DNA from: Paenibacillus sp. RC67
GTDB taxonomy: Bacteria > Bacillota > Bacilli > Paenibacillales > NBRC-103111
DNA: 64,000 nt
Reading direction: 5' to 3'
Assembly (NCBI RefSeq): GCF_030020805.1
Contig: NZ_CP125098.1
Coordinates: 510,001-574,000, forward strand
Shown in pieces: positions 1 through 7,855 of the stretch. The notes under the pieces were generated by a model. It searched no databases. It saw nothing but the letters and a program-made list of their open reading frames with translations, and was not told where the DNA came from. Position numbers and translations under genes: made by a program. Within the stretch, counting starts at the first letter, position 1; each line of letters starts with the position of its first letter.

Positions 1-110
1 AGAGCTCCTTTGTCTGCTCCGACCAGCAGGTCTCCGGGCTGTATAAGCCTAAGCGCCCACGGACCGAGATTTCCTCCGGAAAAAATGATAATGCGAGAAG
101 CGTCTGACAT
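1..110 (-). CDS. thiN: Thiamine pyrophosphokinase, N-terminal part (runs off the window)
   Basis: The first 110 bases, read on the minus strand from an ATG at 108-110, encode about 36 residues beginning MSDASRIIIFSGGNLGPW and continuing to a VGADKGA motif. The FSGG..G.W opening followed by a GADKG/GADRG segment is typical of the N-terminus of bacterial thiamine diphosphokinase, which makes thiamine pyrophosphate from thiamine and ATP in the cytoplasm. A purine-rich AAGGAAAGGA ribosome binding site lies just upstream. The rest of the gene is outside the window, so catalytic residues cannot be checked. The identification rests on a short N-terminal signature. Confidence 0.72.
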   Translation of the reverse strand, partial: MSDASRIIIFSGGNLGPWALRLIQPGDLLVGADKGA

Positions 111-448
111 TGTACTCTGTTCCTTTCCTTTTACCTGCTTATAAGTCATTATATTGTAGCATATAAGGGAGAGCGTAAAGTACAGCCAAGAAACAATTTC
201 AAGAGACCTTGGAAGCGGAAAAATTCTTATTGCAAGCGTGGATTATAGGATGAAGGAAGCCATGAGGCTGTCAAGCTTTTTGCGAGAATCCCTGAAATAT
301 CGGGCCTTCTTATTACGTTAGTAACAGGTGTACAGTTGGAATATTTCTATGATAATGTTAACGTGTGCAGATATTGAAATGGAAAACAATTTATAAGTAT
401 GCAAAAACCGTTTTTTTGATAAGGAATTCAATACTGGGGGAATAACGA
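111..448. other. Intergenic region between divergent thiN and the SGNH hydrolase gene
   Basis: No open frame with a convincing ribosome binding site was seen. The region should hold the promoters of both divergent genes. A partial CcpA-site-like sequence starting TTGCAAGCG lies near 230-244 but fails the consensus at two positions. GATAAT near 350 could be a -10 box, but no good -35 was found at the right distance. Confidence 0.5.
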
Positions 449-1447
449 ATGAAAATGGAAGCTATTATCGCTCGTGGATTATTTGCTAACACGCTGCGTA
501 TTGAGCAGACAGGAGAAGAGTTGGTTCCGGTTCGATTCACAGAGAGCCAAATGAAATTATACAGCAAGGAGGAAAGATTTCATGTCCGCAGTCATTGTCC
601 GGCGGGCATTTGCCTCGATTTCGTATCGGACACGACGTCTGTTGAGTTGAATTATACGTTGGGCAGCATGGTTCGTAAATGGGCCTATTTCGATATTTGG
701 CTGAACGATGAAATGGTGGCAAGCCTGGGGTCGGACACTTTAGAGGAAGATCAAGGAAAGGTCTTTTATGAACTGGATACTGCGCTCCCGGTTGGCGAGC
801 AAAGAAGATGGACGATTTACTTGCCGCAGAATGCGACGCTGACGTTTCATTCGCTGAAGCTCTCGGAAGGAGCAACCATCGAGGCGGCTAAGCCTCATCG
901 ACGCAATCTGCTTTGTTTGGGTGACTCCATTACTCAAGGGATGGATGCGAAGAAGCCGTCCTCTACTTATGCAGTATTGCTATCCCGAGCGCTGGAGATG
1001 AACCTTCTTAACCACGGGGTTGGCGGCTATGTGTTCGATGCGAACAGCCTGGATGAGAGCTTGCCGTACAAGCCGGATTTGATCACCATCGCCTACGGAA
1101 CCAATGATTGGGGCAGGTTTGAAACATTGGACCTATTCCGCTACCATTGTGCTGAATTTATGTCTAAAGCAGCCAAGCTATATGCCGGTATTCCGATGTA
1201 CGTACTAACTCCGTATTGGAGAGCTGATCAAAATAAGGAGGTTCCGATGGGAACGCTGCAGCAGCTCAGTGACATCCTGCGTGAAATAGGCGAAGCGTAT
1301 CCGAATATAACGGTGGTGGACGGACAGAAGCTAATTCCACACTTACCGGCTTTATTCGGTGATGCTTATTTACATCCGAATGATGAAGGCTTTTTGCATA
1401 TCGCCATGAATCTGTTTAAACAAATAGTTGCCAATGGGCATGGCTAA
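449..1447 (+). CDS. SGNH/GDSL-family hydrolase (carbohydrate esterase-like)
   Basis: This 332-residue protein has a C-terminal SGNH esterase domain. Block I is CLGDSITQG (about residues 156-164, with the catalytic Ser), a GVGGYVF segment follows as block II, YGTNDWG is block III (oxyanion Asn), and a late DAYLHPNDEG supplies the Asp/His pair. Residues 1-150 form an N-terminal beta-rich domain like those preceding SGNH domains in carbohydrate esterases. No signal peptide is visible, so it probably acts in the cytoplasm. GGGGGAA precedes the ATG at good spacing. It stands alone, but the pectin genes from 4134 onward make deacetylation of imported oligosaccharides a plausible role; that role is inference. 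Substrate unknown. Confidence 0.8.
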   Translation: MKMEAIIARGLFANTLRIEQTGEELVPVRFTESQMKLYSKEERFHVRSHCPAGICLDFVSDTTSVELNYTLGSMVRKWAYFDIWLNDEMVASLGSDTLEEDQGKVFYELDTALPVGEQRRWTIYLPQNATLTFHSLKLSEGATIEAAKPHRRNLLCLGDSITQGMDAKKPSSTYAVLLSRALEMNLLNHGVGGYVFDANSLDESLPYKPDLITIAYGTNDWGRFETLDLFRYHCAEFMSKAAKLYAGIPMYVLTPYWRADQNKEVPMGTLQQLSDILREIGEAYPNITVVDGQKLIPHLPALFGDAYLHPNDEGFLHIAMNLFKQIVANGHG

Positions 1448-1515
1448 GGCAGTGTGCCTTCCTTGAACAAGGCCTTCTATGGAATACGGCTTGAGCGCGC
1501 TATAACCTGCATCTT

Positions 1516-1544
1516 TTGCGATGAGCCATCGTAAACGGTATAGT
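1516..1544 (+). promoter_or_regulatory. Probable sigma-A promoter of the MBL-fold hydrolase gene
   Basis: TTGCGA at 1516-1521 and TATAGT at 1539-1544 are separated by 17 bases. Both boxes differ from consensus by few positions, and the gene starts about 70 bases downstream. Confidence 0.5.
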
Positions 1545-1617
1545 AGAATGAGAAATAGATGAATTGAAGAACTGATGAGGGTTCGGTAAAAGGGCAGAGA
1601 GTGGGGCGAGAGATTCC

Positions 1618-2556
1618 ATGGCGGAGAAACGATATGAGAACATGAACGGCGTCAAAAACTTAAAAGGTTTCAAAGAGCTTCGTCAGTGGCAAAAGGAGCG
1701 GAAGGCGAAGGTAAAGGATTTGTCTTTTACGGTTCCTCCTGCCGAGCATAAACAGATTGATTATTTGCGCAGCAACCGTCAGGAGACGACGATGACATGG
1801 ATCGGCCATTCCTCCTTCCTTATTCAGATCGGCGGGGTTAATATCTTAACCGATCCGGTGTGGGCCGAGCGAATGGGATTTGCCAAAAGGCTGGCTCCTC
1901 CGGGCTTGAGCTTGGCTGAGCTGCCTCCGATAGATGCCGTGCTGCTCTCGCACAGCCATTATGACCATATGGATTTACGCACGCTGCGAGCCTTCAAAGC
2001 GGCACGTTTGTTCGTGCCCGAAGGGCTCGGCGGCAAGCTGCGGGCGAAGGGCTTTGCCAGCGTAACGGAGCTGGGCTGGTGGGAGCACGTGCAGCTCGAG
2101 GGACTTGAGCTGCATTTTGTTCCGGCGCAGCACTGGACGCGCCGCACGCTGTGGGACACCAACCGCTCCCATTGGGGCGGTTGGGTCATACAGCCCGCGC
2201 AGCAGAGCGGTAAGCGCGAGGCGGTTTATTTTGCCGGGGATAGCGGCTACTTCCCCGGCTTCCGCCAGATCGGCGAGCGATTCGCGATCCGCTATGCTCT
2301 TATGCCCATCGGCGCTTATGAGCCGGAATGGTTCATGTCGATGCAGCACGTAACGCCTGAGGAGGCCGTGCAAGCATTCCTCGATGTGAAGGGGGACATC
2401 TTCGTCCCGATGCACTATGGCGCTTTCCGCCTTGCAGACGATACGCCGCGAGAAGCACTGGATCGACTTACCGCTGAGTGGCGGCGCAGAGAGCTACCGG
2501 AGCAGGCACTGCGTATTCTCCTGCACGGAGAGACAATAAAGCAAGAAACCCCCTAG
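1618..2556 (+). CDS. MBL-fold metal-dependent hydrolase (UlaG/NAPE-PLD-like)
   Basis: This 312-residue cytoplasmic protein has the metallo-beta-lactamase fold. WIGHSSFLIQ starts the core at about residue 61, LTDPVW follows, and the metal-binding motif SHSHYDHMD (HxHxDH) lies near residues 110-118. Later ligands are visible as FVPAQHW, YFAGDSGYF and VPMHYGAF. The spacing and the TDP motif match the UlaG/NAPE-PLD-like branch (lactonase or phosphodiesterase type), not the beta-lactamases. The ATG at 1618 has only a weak GGGGCGAGAG ribosome binding site; an ATG at 1639 is an alternative start. The gene ends inside the bidirectional terminator shared with the convergent HEAT-repeat gene. Substrate not predictable. 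Confidence 0.85.
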   Translation: MAEKRYENMNGVKNLKGFKELRQWQKERKAKVKDLSFTVPPAEHKQIDYLRSNRQETTMTWIGHSSFLIQIGGVNILTDPVWAERMGFAKRLAPPGLSLAELPPIDAVLLSHSHYDHMDLRTLRAFKAARLFVPEGLGGKLRAKGFASVTELGWWEHVQLEGLELHFVPAQHWTRRTLWDTNRSHWGGWVIQPAQQSGKREAVYFAGDSGYFPGFRQIGERFAIRYALMPIGAYEPEWFMSMQHVTPEEAVQAFLDVKGDIFVPMHYGAFRLADDTPREALDRLTAEWRRRELPEQALRILLHGETIKQETP

Positions 2557-2578
2557 GGCTACCCAGGGGGTTTCTTGC
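2541..2578. terminator. Bidirectional rho-independent terminator
   Basis: A 14-bp inverted repeat (GCAAGAAACCCCCT with its complement) surrounds a 10-base centre. It sits between two convergent genes, contains the stop codon of the MBL-fold gene, and has A- and T-rich stretches in both arms. Confidence 0.8.
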
Positions 2579-3733
2579 TCATTCCTTGCCTTCCTTGCGG
2601 CTTTCCGTCATTTGCTGCCAGACAGAACCCGCGGCTTCCTCACCGCGTTCTATTCGCTCCAGTGCAATTTTGGCTTGCAGCTGTACTTCAAACTCCGGAT
2701 CGTTAGAAGCTAGGCGGAGAGCTTCTATGGCTGATTCGTCCCCCACCTCGTAGAGGAAGCGTGCGGCGCGCCAGCGGACGAGCTTGTTCTTATCGCTTAA
2801 TGCTTGAATCATAGGCCCTATCGCTGCCGGATCTCCGAGATCCGACAAAGTATCGCCAGCTGTACGGCGAACCGCCGCTGTAGAGTCCTTCAGCGCCTGA
2901 AATAAATAAGGCAGTGCTTCGGTTTGGCGCAGATCCCCCAAGTAGACCACCGCGAGACGGCGGATGGAAGCATTGTCATCCATCAATGCCTTAGCAAGCA
3001 CCGATAGCGCCTCGACGGACGGTTCGAATCTCTCCAGAGCAGCATAACGCTGCTTCCAATCCTCGGACTGGAGCTGCTCCTCTAGCTCAGACAAGGACAA
3101 TGGAGCCGGGCGGGTTATAGATGAATTCTCCTGACCGGAGTCGCTTCCCTGTTCTTTAGCCAGCTTTACAAGCTCATCGAGCCTCTCCTGAGGATAAGAG
3201 GCTTCCAATTCACTCACAATTTCAGCTGCAATTTCTTCGAGTTCCCCGTAACGAACACCGAATTCCTCCAGCTTGCGTTCCCTGATCATGGAGGAGCCTG
3301 CCGCTTGCTGAACAGCCTCGCCGAATAGAGCAGGCAAAGCAGAGCGTACTTCTCTATCTCCGGTTTTGACACGTACCTGCATAGGAATTCCACGGTACAT
3401 CTGGACAAGTACTTGCGCTTCCCCGTAGCTGGTCGTCGGGCTCACAGCTTGCTCAGCAGACTGGCCTTCGCTGCTATCCGTTAGCAGCAGCAGTCTGGCC
3501 GCTGCAAGAATGGCCGCCCAGTCAGCGCTAGGGGTACGGTCCAGAGCAATGAAGTCCGCCGTTCTGAACACGCTGCGTACTCCCTCTATTGCTAACAAGC
3601 CTTTGAGTGGTTCAGGCGCTTCCTCGGCTTGATTGGCTTTGTAAGTAAGCCGTACCCCTCTCGGCAGCACTTCATCCACATTCAGTTTCATGGAATTAGG
3701 ACTTGGCGTAGGTTCTATAGAAATAAGCTTCAT
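2579..3733 (-). CDS. Nfu N-terminal domain / HEAT-repeat protein (YpgR, conserved virulence factor C type)
   Basis: This 384-residue protein has an Nfu/NifU N-terminal-type domain at about residues 1-90, with the characteristic TPSPNSMKL motif near the start, followed by a middle region and C-terminal HEAT-like repeats from about residue 215 (units such as VYLGDLRQTEALPYLFQAL and ARFLYEVGDESAIEAL). The arrangement matches the YpgR/CvfC family of Bacilli, whose biochemical role is unclear; HEAT repeats suggest a protein-binding scaffold. It lacks the CxxC Nfu cluster domain, so it should not be called an Fe-S scaffold. It is convergent with the MBL gene and divergent from the FG-GAP gene, with a 400-bp gap upstream. 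Confidence 0.78.
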   Translation of the reverse strand: MKLISIEPTPSPNSMKLNVDEVLPRGVRLTYKANQAEEAPEPLKGLLAIEGVRSVFRTADFIALDRTPSADWAAILAAARLLLLTDSSEGQSAEQAVSPTTSYGEAQVLVQMYRGIPMQVRVKTGDREVRSALPALFGEAVQQAAGSSMIRERKLEEFGVRYGELEEIAAEIVSELEASYPQERLDELVKLAKEQGSDSGQENSSITRPAPLSLSELEEQLQSEDWKQRYAALERFEPSVEALSVLAKALMDDNASIRRLAVVYLGDLRQTEALPYLFQALKDSTAAVRRTAGDTLSDLGDPAAIGPMIQALSDKNKLVRWRAARFLYEVGDESAIEALRLASNDPEFEVQLQAKIALERIERGEEAAGSVWQQMTESRKEGKE

Positions 3734-4133
3734 AAGGAATCCTCCGAAGGTTATAGTTGGTTGGTTCTCCCCTTCAGTTTAACTTATTTTGAGCTTTGAT
3801 GCGAACGGACACCAGGTAACCTTTTTGACAGATCATCTTGAGGACCCAATTTTATTACGCTGGTCTAGAAGTAGAAATGATCCAAACTCCGGTTTTATAT
3901 GAAAAGCCTTAATGAAACAAAAAAGTCCAAGCTTTATGCGGTGTAAGGCGGCTTAGATAGTCCTTTTAGCAAAAAAGTATGGTTGTAGATAAATGTTCAA
4001 GCTGGATATGATTAGGAGGGAGCTGAATTACAGGGGAAACGTCTAGCTAAGGAGCGGGTAGTTTGTTTTTATCGCTATGATTCATAGCTAATAACAAAAG
4101 ACCCAAACGATGTAACGGAAGGCAGGGGGAAAG
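3734..4133. other. 400-bp intergenic region between divergent genes
   Basis: No supported gene was seen. The region must carry the promoters of the HEAT-repeat gene and of the FG-GAP/GH105-like unit. It has weak imperfect dyads near 3920-3965 but no clear operator or cre site. Confidence 0.45.
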
Positions 4134-5396
4134 ATGAGAGCGGTAAACGCTGATTTATTTTTATTAAGCGAGTTGGATATCAGTGCAGCAGGTCCGCGAT
4201 GCAAAATGCTGCTGGGGGATCTTGACGGAGACGGCAGGATGGAAATTGTGATGGTACAGCCGGATCATCGTCAGGATGTACGATACATTCCCCATCAAGT
4301 TCAGTGTATAACGGTGTTTGATCTTCAGGGCAAGCTGCTGTGGCAAACAGGTACGCCTGACACCGAAGCGGGAGGGCCTGGCTCGGATTATCCGGCTCAA
4401 ATTTACGATTTGGATGGTGATGGGCACCTTGAGGTGCTTTGCGTCATGAACGGTCGGTTCCACATTCTCGACGGACAGACCGGAAAAGTGAAGCGGAGCT
4501 TTGAACTTCCAGATCCGCAAGCTCACGACTGCATTATGATTGCCAATCTCACGGGAGGGAAAAGACCAAGTGATCTCATCCTGAAGGATCGATATCACCG
4601 CATGTGGGCTCTGAACTCGGAGTTTGAGCTTCTGTGGACCCATACCGGCAATCCGGGTCACTTCCCGTGGCCAGTCGACCTGGATGGCGATGGATACGAT
4701 GAAGTTATGGCAGGCTATGATCTGCTTGATCATCAAGGCAAGCTGCTGTGGAGCTGTCGTGATCTGGACGATCATGCCGATTGCATCTGGGTTGGAGATG
4801 TGAACGACGATGGACAACCGGAGCTGGTCATCGGTGGAAGTGTAACGGTAATGTACGATTCACGCGGCCAAGAGCTATGGCGTTATGACGGATCTATAGA
4901 ATCGCAGCATGTAGCGTTAGGCAAATTCCGTAATGACCTTCCCGGATTGCAGGTTGCTGGACTTGACCGCATTGTAAGAGGGGATGGAGCAGGCAAACGC
5001 AAAGGGAAAGATGGGATGTTTCTTCTCGATGCCGAAGGGCAAGAAGTGTGGAAGGAAGATCGGAAGACAGACGGATGGCTGACTATTATTGAAACGGTAA
5101 GCCGATGGGACGATAGCCGTTTGGATTACATATTGGCTTATAGAAGGGGCGGCGGTGTTCTTCCTGCTTTATATGATGGGCATATGAACATTGTCGTTCA
5201 ATTCCCGACGGACGGGTATGTGACGCATGCAGATTTGCTTGGCTCAAGTAATGAACAAATCGTTATCTATGATAACGATAAGGCCTCCATTTATTCAAAA
5301 GGCAATTACGATGTGGCTGTATCAGCATCAGGCCATGCTTTGCCGCAAAGCAAAAGATTGTATCATTCCACGCTTTATCCCGGTGGGGAAATCTAA
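4134..5396 (+). CDS. FG-GAP/VCBS beta-propeller protein, pectin-cluster associated
   Basis: This 420-residue protein is built from FG-GAP-like repeats with calcium-type loops: GDLDGDGRMEI (about residue 28), YDLDGDGHLEV (near 93), VDLDGDGYDEV (near 181) and GDVNDDGQPEL (near 222). Each is followed by a W/G-rich strand pair such as GKLLW. The repeat pattern suggests a beta-propeller, the fold used by PL11 rhamnogalacturonan lyases, but the PL11 catalytic regions were not recognised. It may be a binding or divergent enzyme. There is no signal peptide. The start follows GCAGGGGGAAAG. The GH88/GH105-like gene begins 20 bp after its stop, so the two probably form an operon. Confidence 0.65.
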   Translation: MRAVNADLFLLSELDISAAGPRCKMLLGDLDGDGRMEIVMVQPDHRQDVRYIPHQVQCITVFDLQGKLLWQTGTPDTEAGGPGSDYPAQIYDLDGDGHLEVLCVMNGRFHILDGQTGKVKRSFELPDPQAHDCIMIANLTGGKRPSDLILKDRYHRMWALNSEFELLWTHTGNPGHFPWPVDLDGDGYDEVMAGYDLLDHQGKLLWSCRDLDDHADCIWVGDVNDDGQPELVIGGSVTVMYDSRGQELWRYDGSIESQHVALGKFRNDLPGLQVAGLDRIVRGDGAGKRKGKDGMFLLDAEGQEVWKEDRKTDGWLTIIETVSRWDDSRLDYILAYRRGGGVLPALYDGHMNIVVQFPTDGYVTHADLLGSSNEQIVIYDNDKASIYSKGNYDVAVSASGHALPQSKRLYHSTLYPGGEI

Positions 5397-5416
5397 CGGT
5401 GAGATGAGGTACCTTT

Positions 5417-7594
5417 ATGACCTATTTTCATGAACGCGAGTCGATAGCCAAGGGCGCTGATGTACTGATCGAGGATGTGTTGACGACGGTGACTAACCGG
5501 TTTATCGGTTCTCATCCGAGGAAGGCTCCGTTGTTTCGCACTTTTAATCGAGGTGGATTTTTAAGAAGGTCGGACTATCGATATGAGATGAATTTGCACG
5601 AAAAATTCCCGGATATGCCGGTGGGAAGCTTCGTCTACGTTTGGGGCAAATTGTGGATGGAGCAGGAGAACGATCTTCCTTTTCGGGTGAGCTGTTACGG
5701 ACCTGTTCGAGTCTATATTAATGGAGAGAAAAAATTTCAATCCAATATCAATCAAGATGTTTTCCCAGAGCTCAAGACGGATTTCCGTGCAAAGCTATCC
5801 CAGGGCTGGAACCACTTTGTCATCGAGTTTGAAAAAACGGGTACCGGTTGCGGCGCCAGATTCGGTACAGGTTCTGCCAAAGGGTTCCCGCTGCATTTTC
5901 TGGCACCATCGGCCGAGAGGGAAGGGCAGGAGGGCTGGATATACAGCGGGCCTCAAAGCGAGAGATGGTCCGTCTCCAGCTTGCCCCGAGCGGAAGCAAC
6001 AGAAGCGGGCACAGGGTTTCAGTGGCTCCCCCGTAACCAATGGTCGGAAGAGGACTCGAATCGGGGCAGCTTCTCACGTATATTCGGAAATGCAATGGGA
6101 CAGCAGGCTTTCGCATGGTCCAAGCTGCATAACAAGGACTATAAGCCACAGCAGCTTACACTGCAAGGAAAGCATCAGGGCCCATGGGCACTTTATATGA
6201 ATGGGGAGCTTATCCATCAGGGAAGTGAGGATAGCGGCAGCTTTGAACTCCCGTTATCTCTTTCACCCGGAACCCACGATCTTGTAGTGAAGTCGACATG
6301 CACATCGAGTGAATGGGGCGTTCAATGGGAGGAGTTAAGTGAGGGAGCTATTCAATGGACTTCGCCACATCCTATAGAGGGATTAACGGATACATGGCTT
6401 TACTTAGGGCCATTCTCTGTATCCTCTGCTCCTGCTGCGGGTGATACGGCAAGGCTCGACAAAGTATTTGGGCCGGAAGGCGAAGAAACGTACTGGCGTG
6501 CGGATCAACCGGATACTTGGGTAAGACCTTATTTGGAGAATACCATGTTCGGAAAATGGAATTATCCGCTCGGTGTCACCCTGTACGGTATTTTGCAGAC
6601 AGGCAGGGAGTTGGCCTGCAATCCATACATCGATTATGTGGCCGACCACATAGAGCAGTGTACCTCATACAATGAATACGCTCATTGGGACAGCCGACAA
6701 TATGGAGCTCCGGGTTTGAACAGTCAGCTGACGCTTATTGATAGTCTGGACGATTGCGGATCTTTCGGTGCTACCATGCTGCAGGCCAATAAAGAACGCG
6801 AGCTGCAAGGGGCGCGAGGGGCGGCAGATCAAATTGCCCACTACATAACCAACGTGCAGGACAGGCTGGATGACGGCTGCTTATATCGGGTACGGGGTAC
6901 GGTCGATTTTATGAAGGATACGATTTGGTGCGACGACTTGTACATGAGCACCCCATTCTTGTGCAGGTACTATGAGCTGACGAAGGATATTTCCTATTTG
7001 GATGATGCCGCGAAACAGTTTCTACTATATAAAAGCAAGCTGTTCATGCCCGAGAAGCAAATTATGCATCATGTCTATGATATGAAGTTCAATAAGACCA
7101 ATGGTGTGCCTTGGGGAAGGGGGAACGGCTGGGTGCTGTTCTCGCTGACGGAGCTGTTATCGGTAATGCCTGAAGATCATGGACTTCGGGAGGAGCTGAT
7201 AAGCTTCTTGCAGGAGCTGTGTGAAGGTTATTTGCGCTTGCAGGGAGTTCGGGGCTTATGGCATCAAGTATTGACTGATCCGGAATCCTACGATGAAGCC
7301 TCCTGCACATCCATGTTCATGTATGCTTTTGCTCGTGCGGTACGTTTTGGATGGATAACGAATCCGGAGCCTTACATTCAAGCAGTATTTAAGGGCTGGG
7401 ACGGTCTGGCCGCCACTTGCATCGATAAGTACGGCAATATTTACGGCGTATGCCGGGGATCGGGCTATTCTTACTCTCCATTATATTATAAGGATCAATT
7501 ATCCTGGTTGTTAAACGATACTCATGGGATCGGAATTGTGCTGCTAGCCGGGATTGAGACCCTAAGGTTGCGCAAATTTCTTGCCGCACAGTAG
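5417..7594 (+). CDS. GH88/GH105-like glycoside hydrolase with N-terminal beta-sandwich region
   Basis: This 725-residue protein has a C-terminal (alpha/alpha)6-barrel (about residues 360-725). It shows the motifs IDSLDDCGSFGAT, IWCDDLYMSTPFL, WGRGNGWVLFSL, LWHQVL and YDEASCTSMF, typical of the GH88/GH105 unsaturated glucuronyl or rhamnogalacturonyl hydrolases, which remove the 4,5-unsaturated uronic acid left by pectin lyases; the Asp in WCDD is the expected catalytic acid. The first 350 residues are beta-rich and about double the family's usual length, possibly carbohydrate-binding. No signal peptide, so action is probably cytoplasmic. It follows the FG-GAP gene by 20 bp and ends at a strong terminator. 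The alternate-frame open stretches inside are shadows. Confidence 0.85.
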   Translation: MTYFHERESIAKGADVLIEDVLTTVTNRFIGSHPRKAPLFRTFNRGGFLRRSDYRYEMNLHEKFPDMPVGSFVYVWGKLWMEQENDLPFRVSCYGPVRVYINGEKKFQSNINQDVFPELKTDFRAKLSQGWNHFVIEFEKTGTGCGARFGTGSAKGFPLHFLAPSAEREGQEGWIYSGPQSERWSVSSLPRAEATEAGTGFQWLPRNQWSEEDSNRGSFSRIFGNAMGQQAFAWSKLHNKDYKPQQLTLQGKHQGPWALYMNGELIHQGSEDSGSFELPLSLSPGTHDLVVKSTCTSSEWGVQWEELSEGAIQWTSPHPIEGLTDTWLYLGPFSVSSAPAAGDTARLDKVFGPEGEETYWRADQPDTWVRPYLENTMFGKWNYPLGVTLYGILQTGRELACNPYIDYVADHIEQCTSYNEYAHWDSRQYGAPGLNSQLTLIDSLDDCGSFGATMLQANKERELQGARGAADQIAHYITNVQDRLDDGCLYRVRGTVDFMKDTIWCDDLYMSTPFLCRYYELTKDISYLDDAAKQFLLYKSKLFMPEKQIMHHVYDMKFNKTNGVPWGRGNGWVLFSLTELLSVMPEDHGLREELISFLQELCEGYLRLQGVRGLWHQVLTDPESYDEASCTSMFMYAFARAVRFGWITNPEPYIQAVFKGWDGLAATCIDKYGNIYGVCRGSGYSYSPLYYKDQLSWLLNDTHGIGIVLLAGIETLRLRKFLAAQ

Positions 7595-7615
7595 TTTATA
7601 TCATAAGCCAAAAAG

Positions 7616-7643
7616 GAGTTGAGCAAATGCTCAGCTCTTTTTT
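7616..7643 (+). terminator. Rho-independent terminator after the GH88/GH105-like gene
   Basis: A 10-bp stem (GAGTTGAGCA with TGCTCAGCTC) around a 2-base centre is followed by a run of T. Confidence 0.85.
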
Positions 7644-7726
7644 GCGTGTTTGAATTATATGTAAAAGTTATCAACATATTGTAAGCTTCGCTTAGGATAG
7701 CGCAGCAACATTTAATACGAATACAA

Positions 7727-7777
7727 CAACACAAATGTTGGAAATGTGCTGATATAATAGATTTGCAAGCGATTACA
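7727..7777 (+). promoter_or_regulatory. Promoter with consensus cre (CcpA) site for the solute-binding lipoprotein
   Basis: A perfect TATAAT -10 box lies at 7753-7758. TTGCAAGCGATTACA at 7763-7777 matches the published cre consensus WTGNAANCGNWNNCW at every position and covers the expected transcription start, a position typical of CcpA repression. No good -35 was found; a small dyad, CAACA-4-TGTTG, occupies that place (7727-7740) and could bind an activator. The 5' leader to the ATG is about 90 nt. Confidence 0.75.
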
Positions 7778-7855
7778 TATGTCGCTGTACTCCGGTGTGA
7801 AAGCATCGATGGTTTGGGAATGACACATCACATTTCTTCAGGAGGGGTTACAGTA

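Noticed and set aside
230..244. cre-like sequence upstream of the SGNH hydrolase gene
   Set aside because: Begins TTGCAAGCG but fails the consensus at two fixed positions and lies about 210 bases from the gene.
4164..4817. 217-codon minus-strand frame inside the FG-GAP gene
   Set aside because: Antisense shadow of the repetitive propeller coding sequence.
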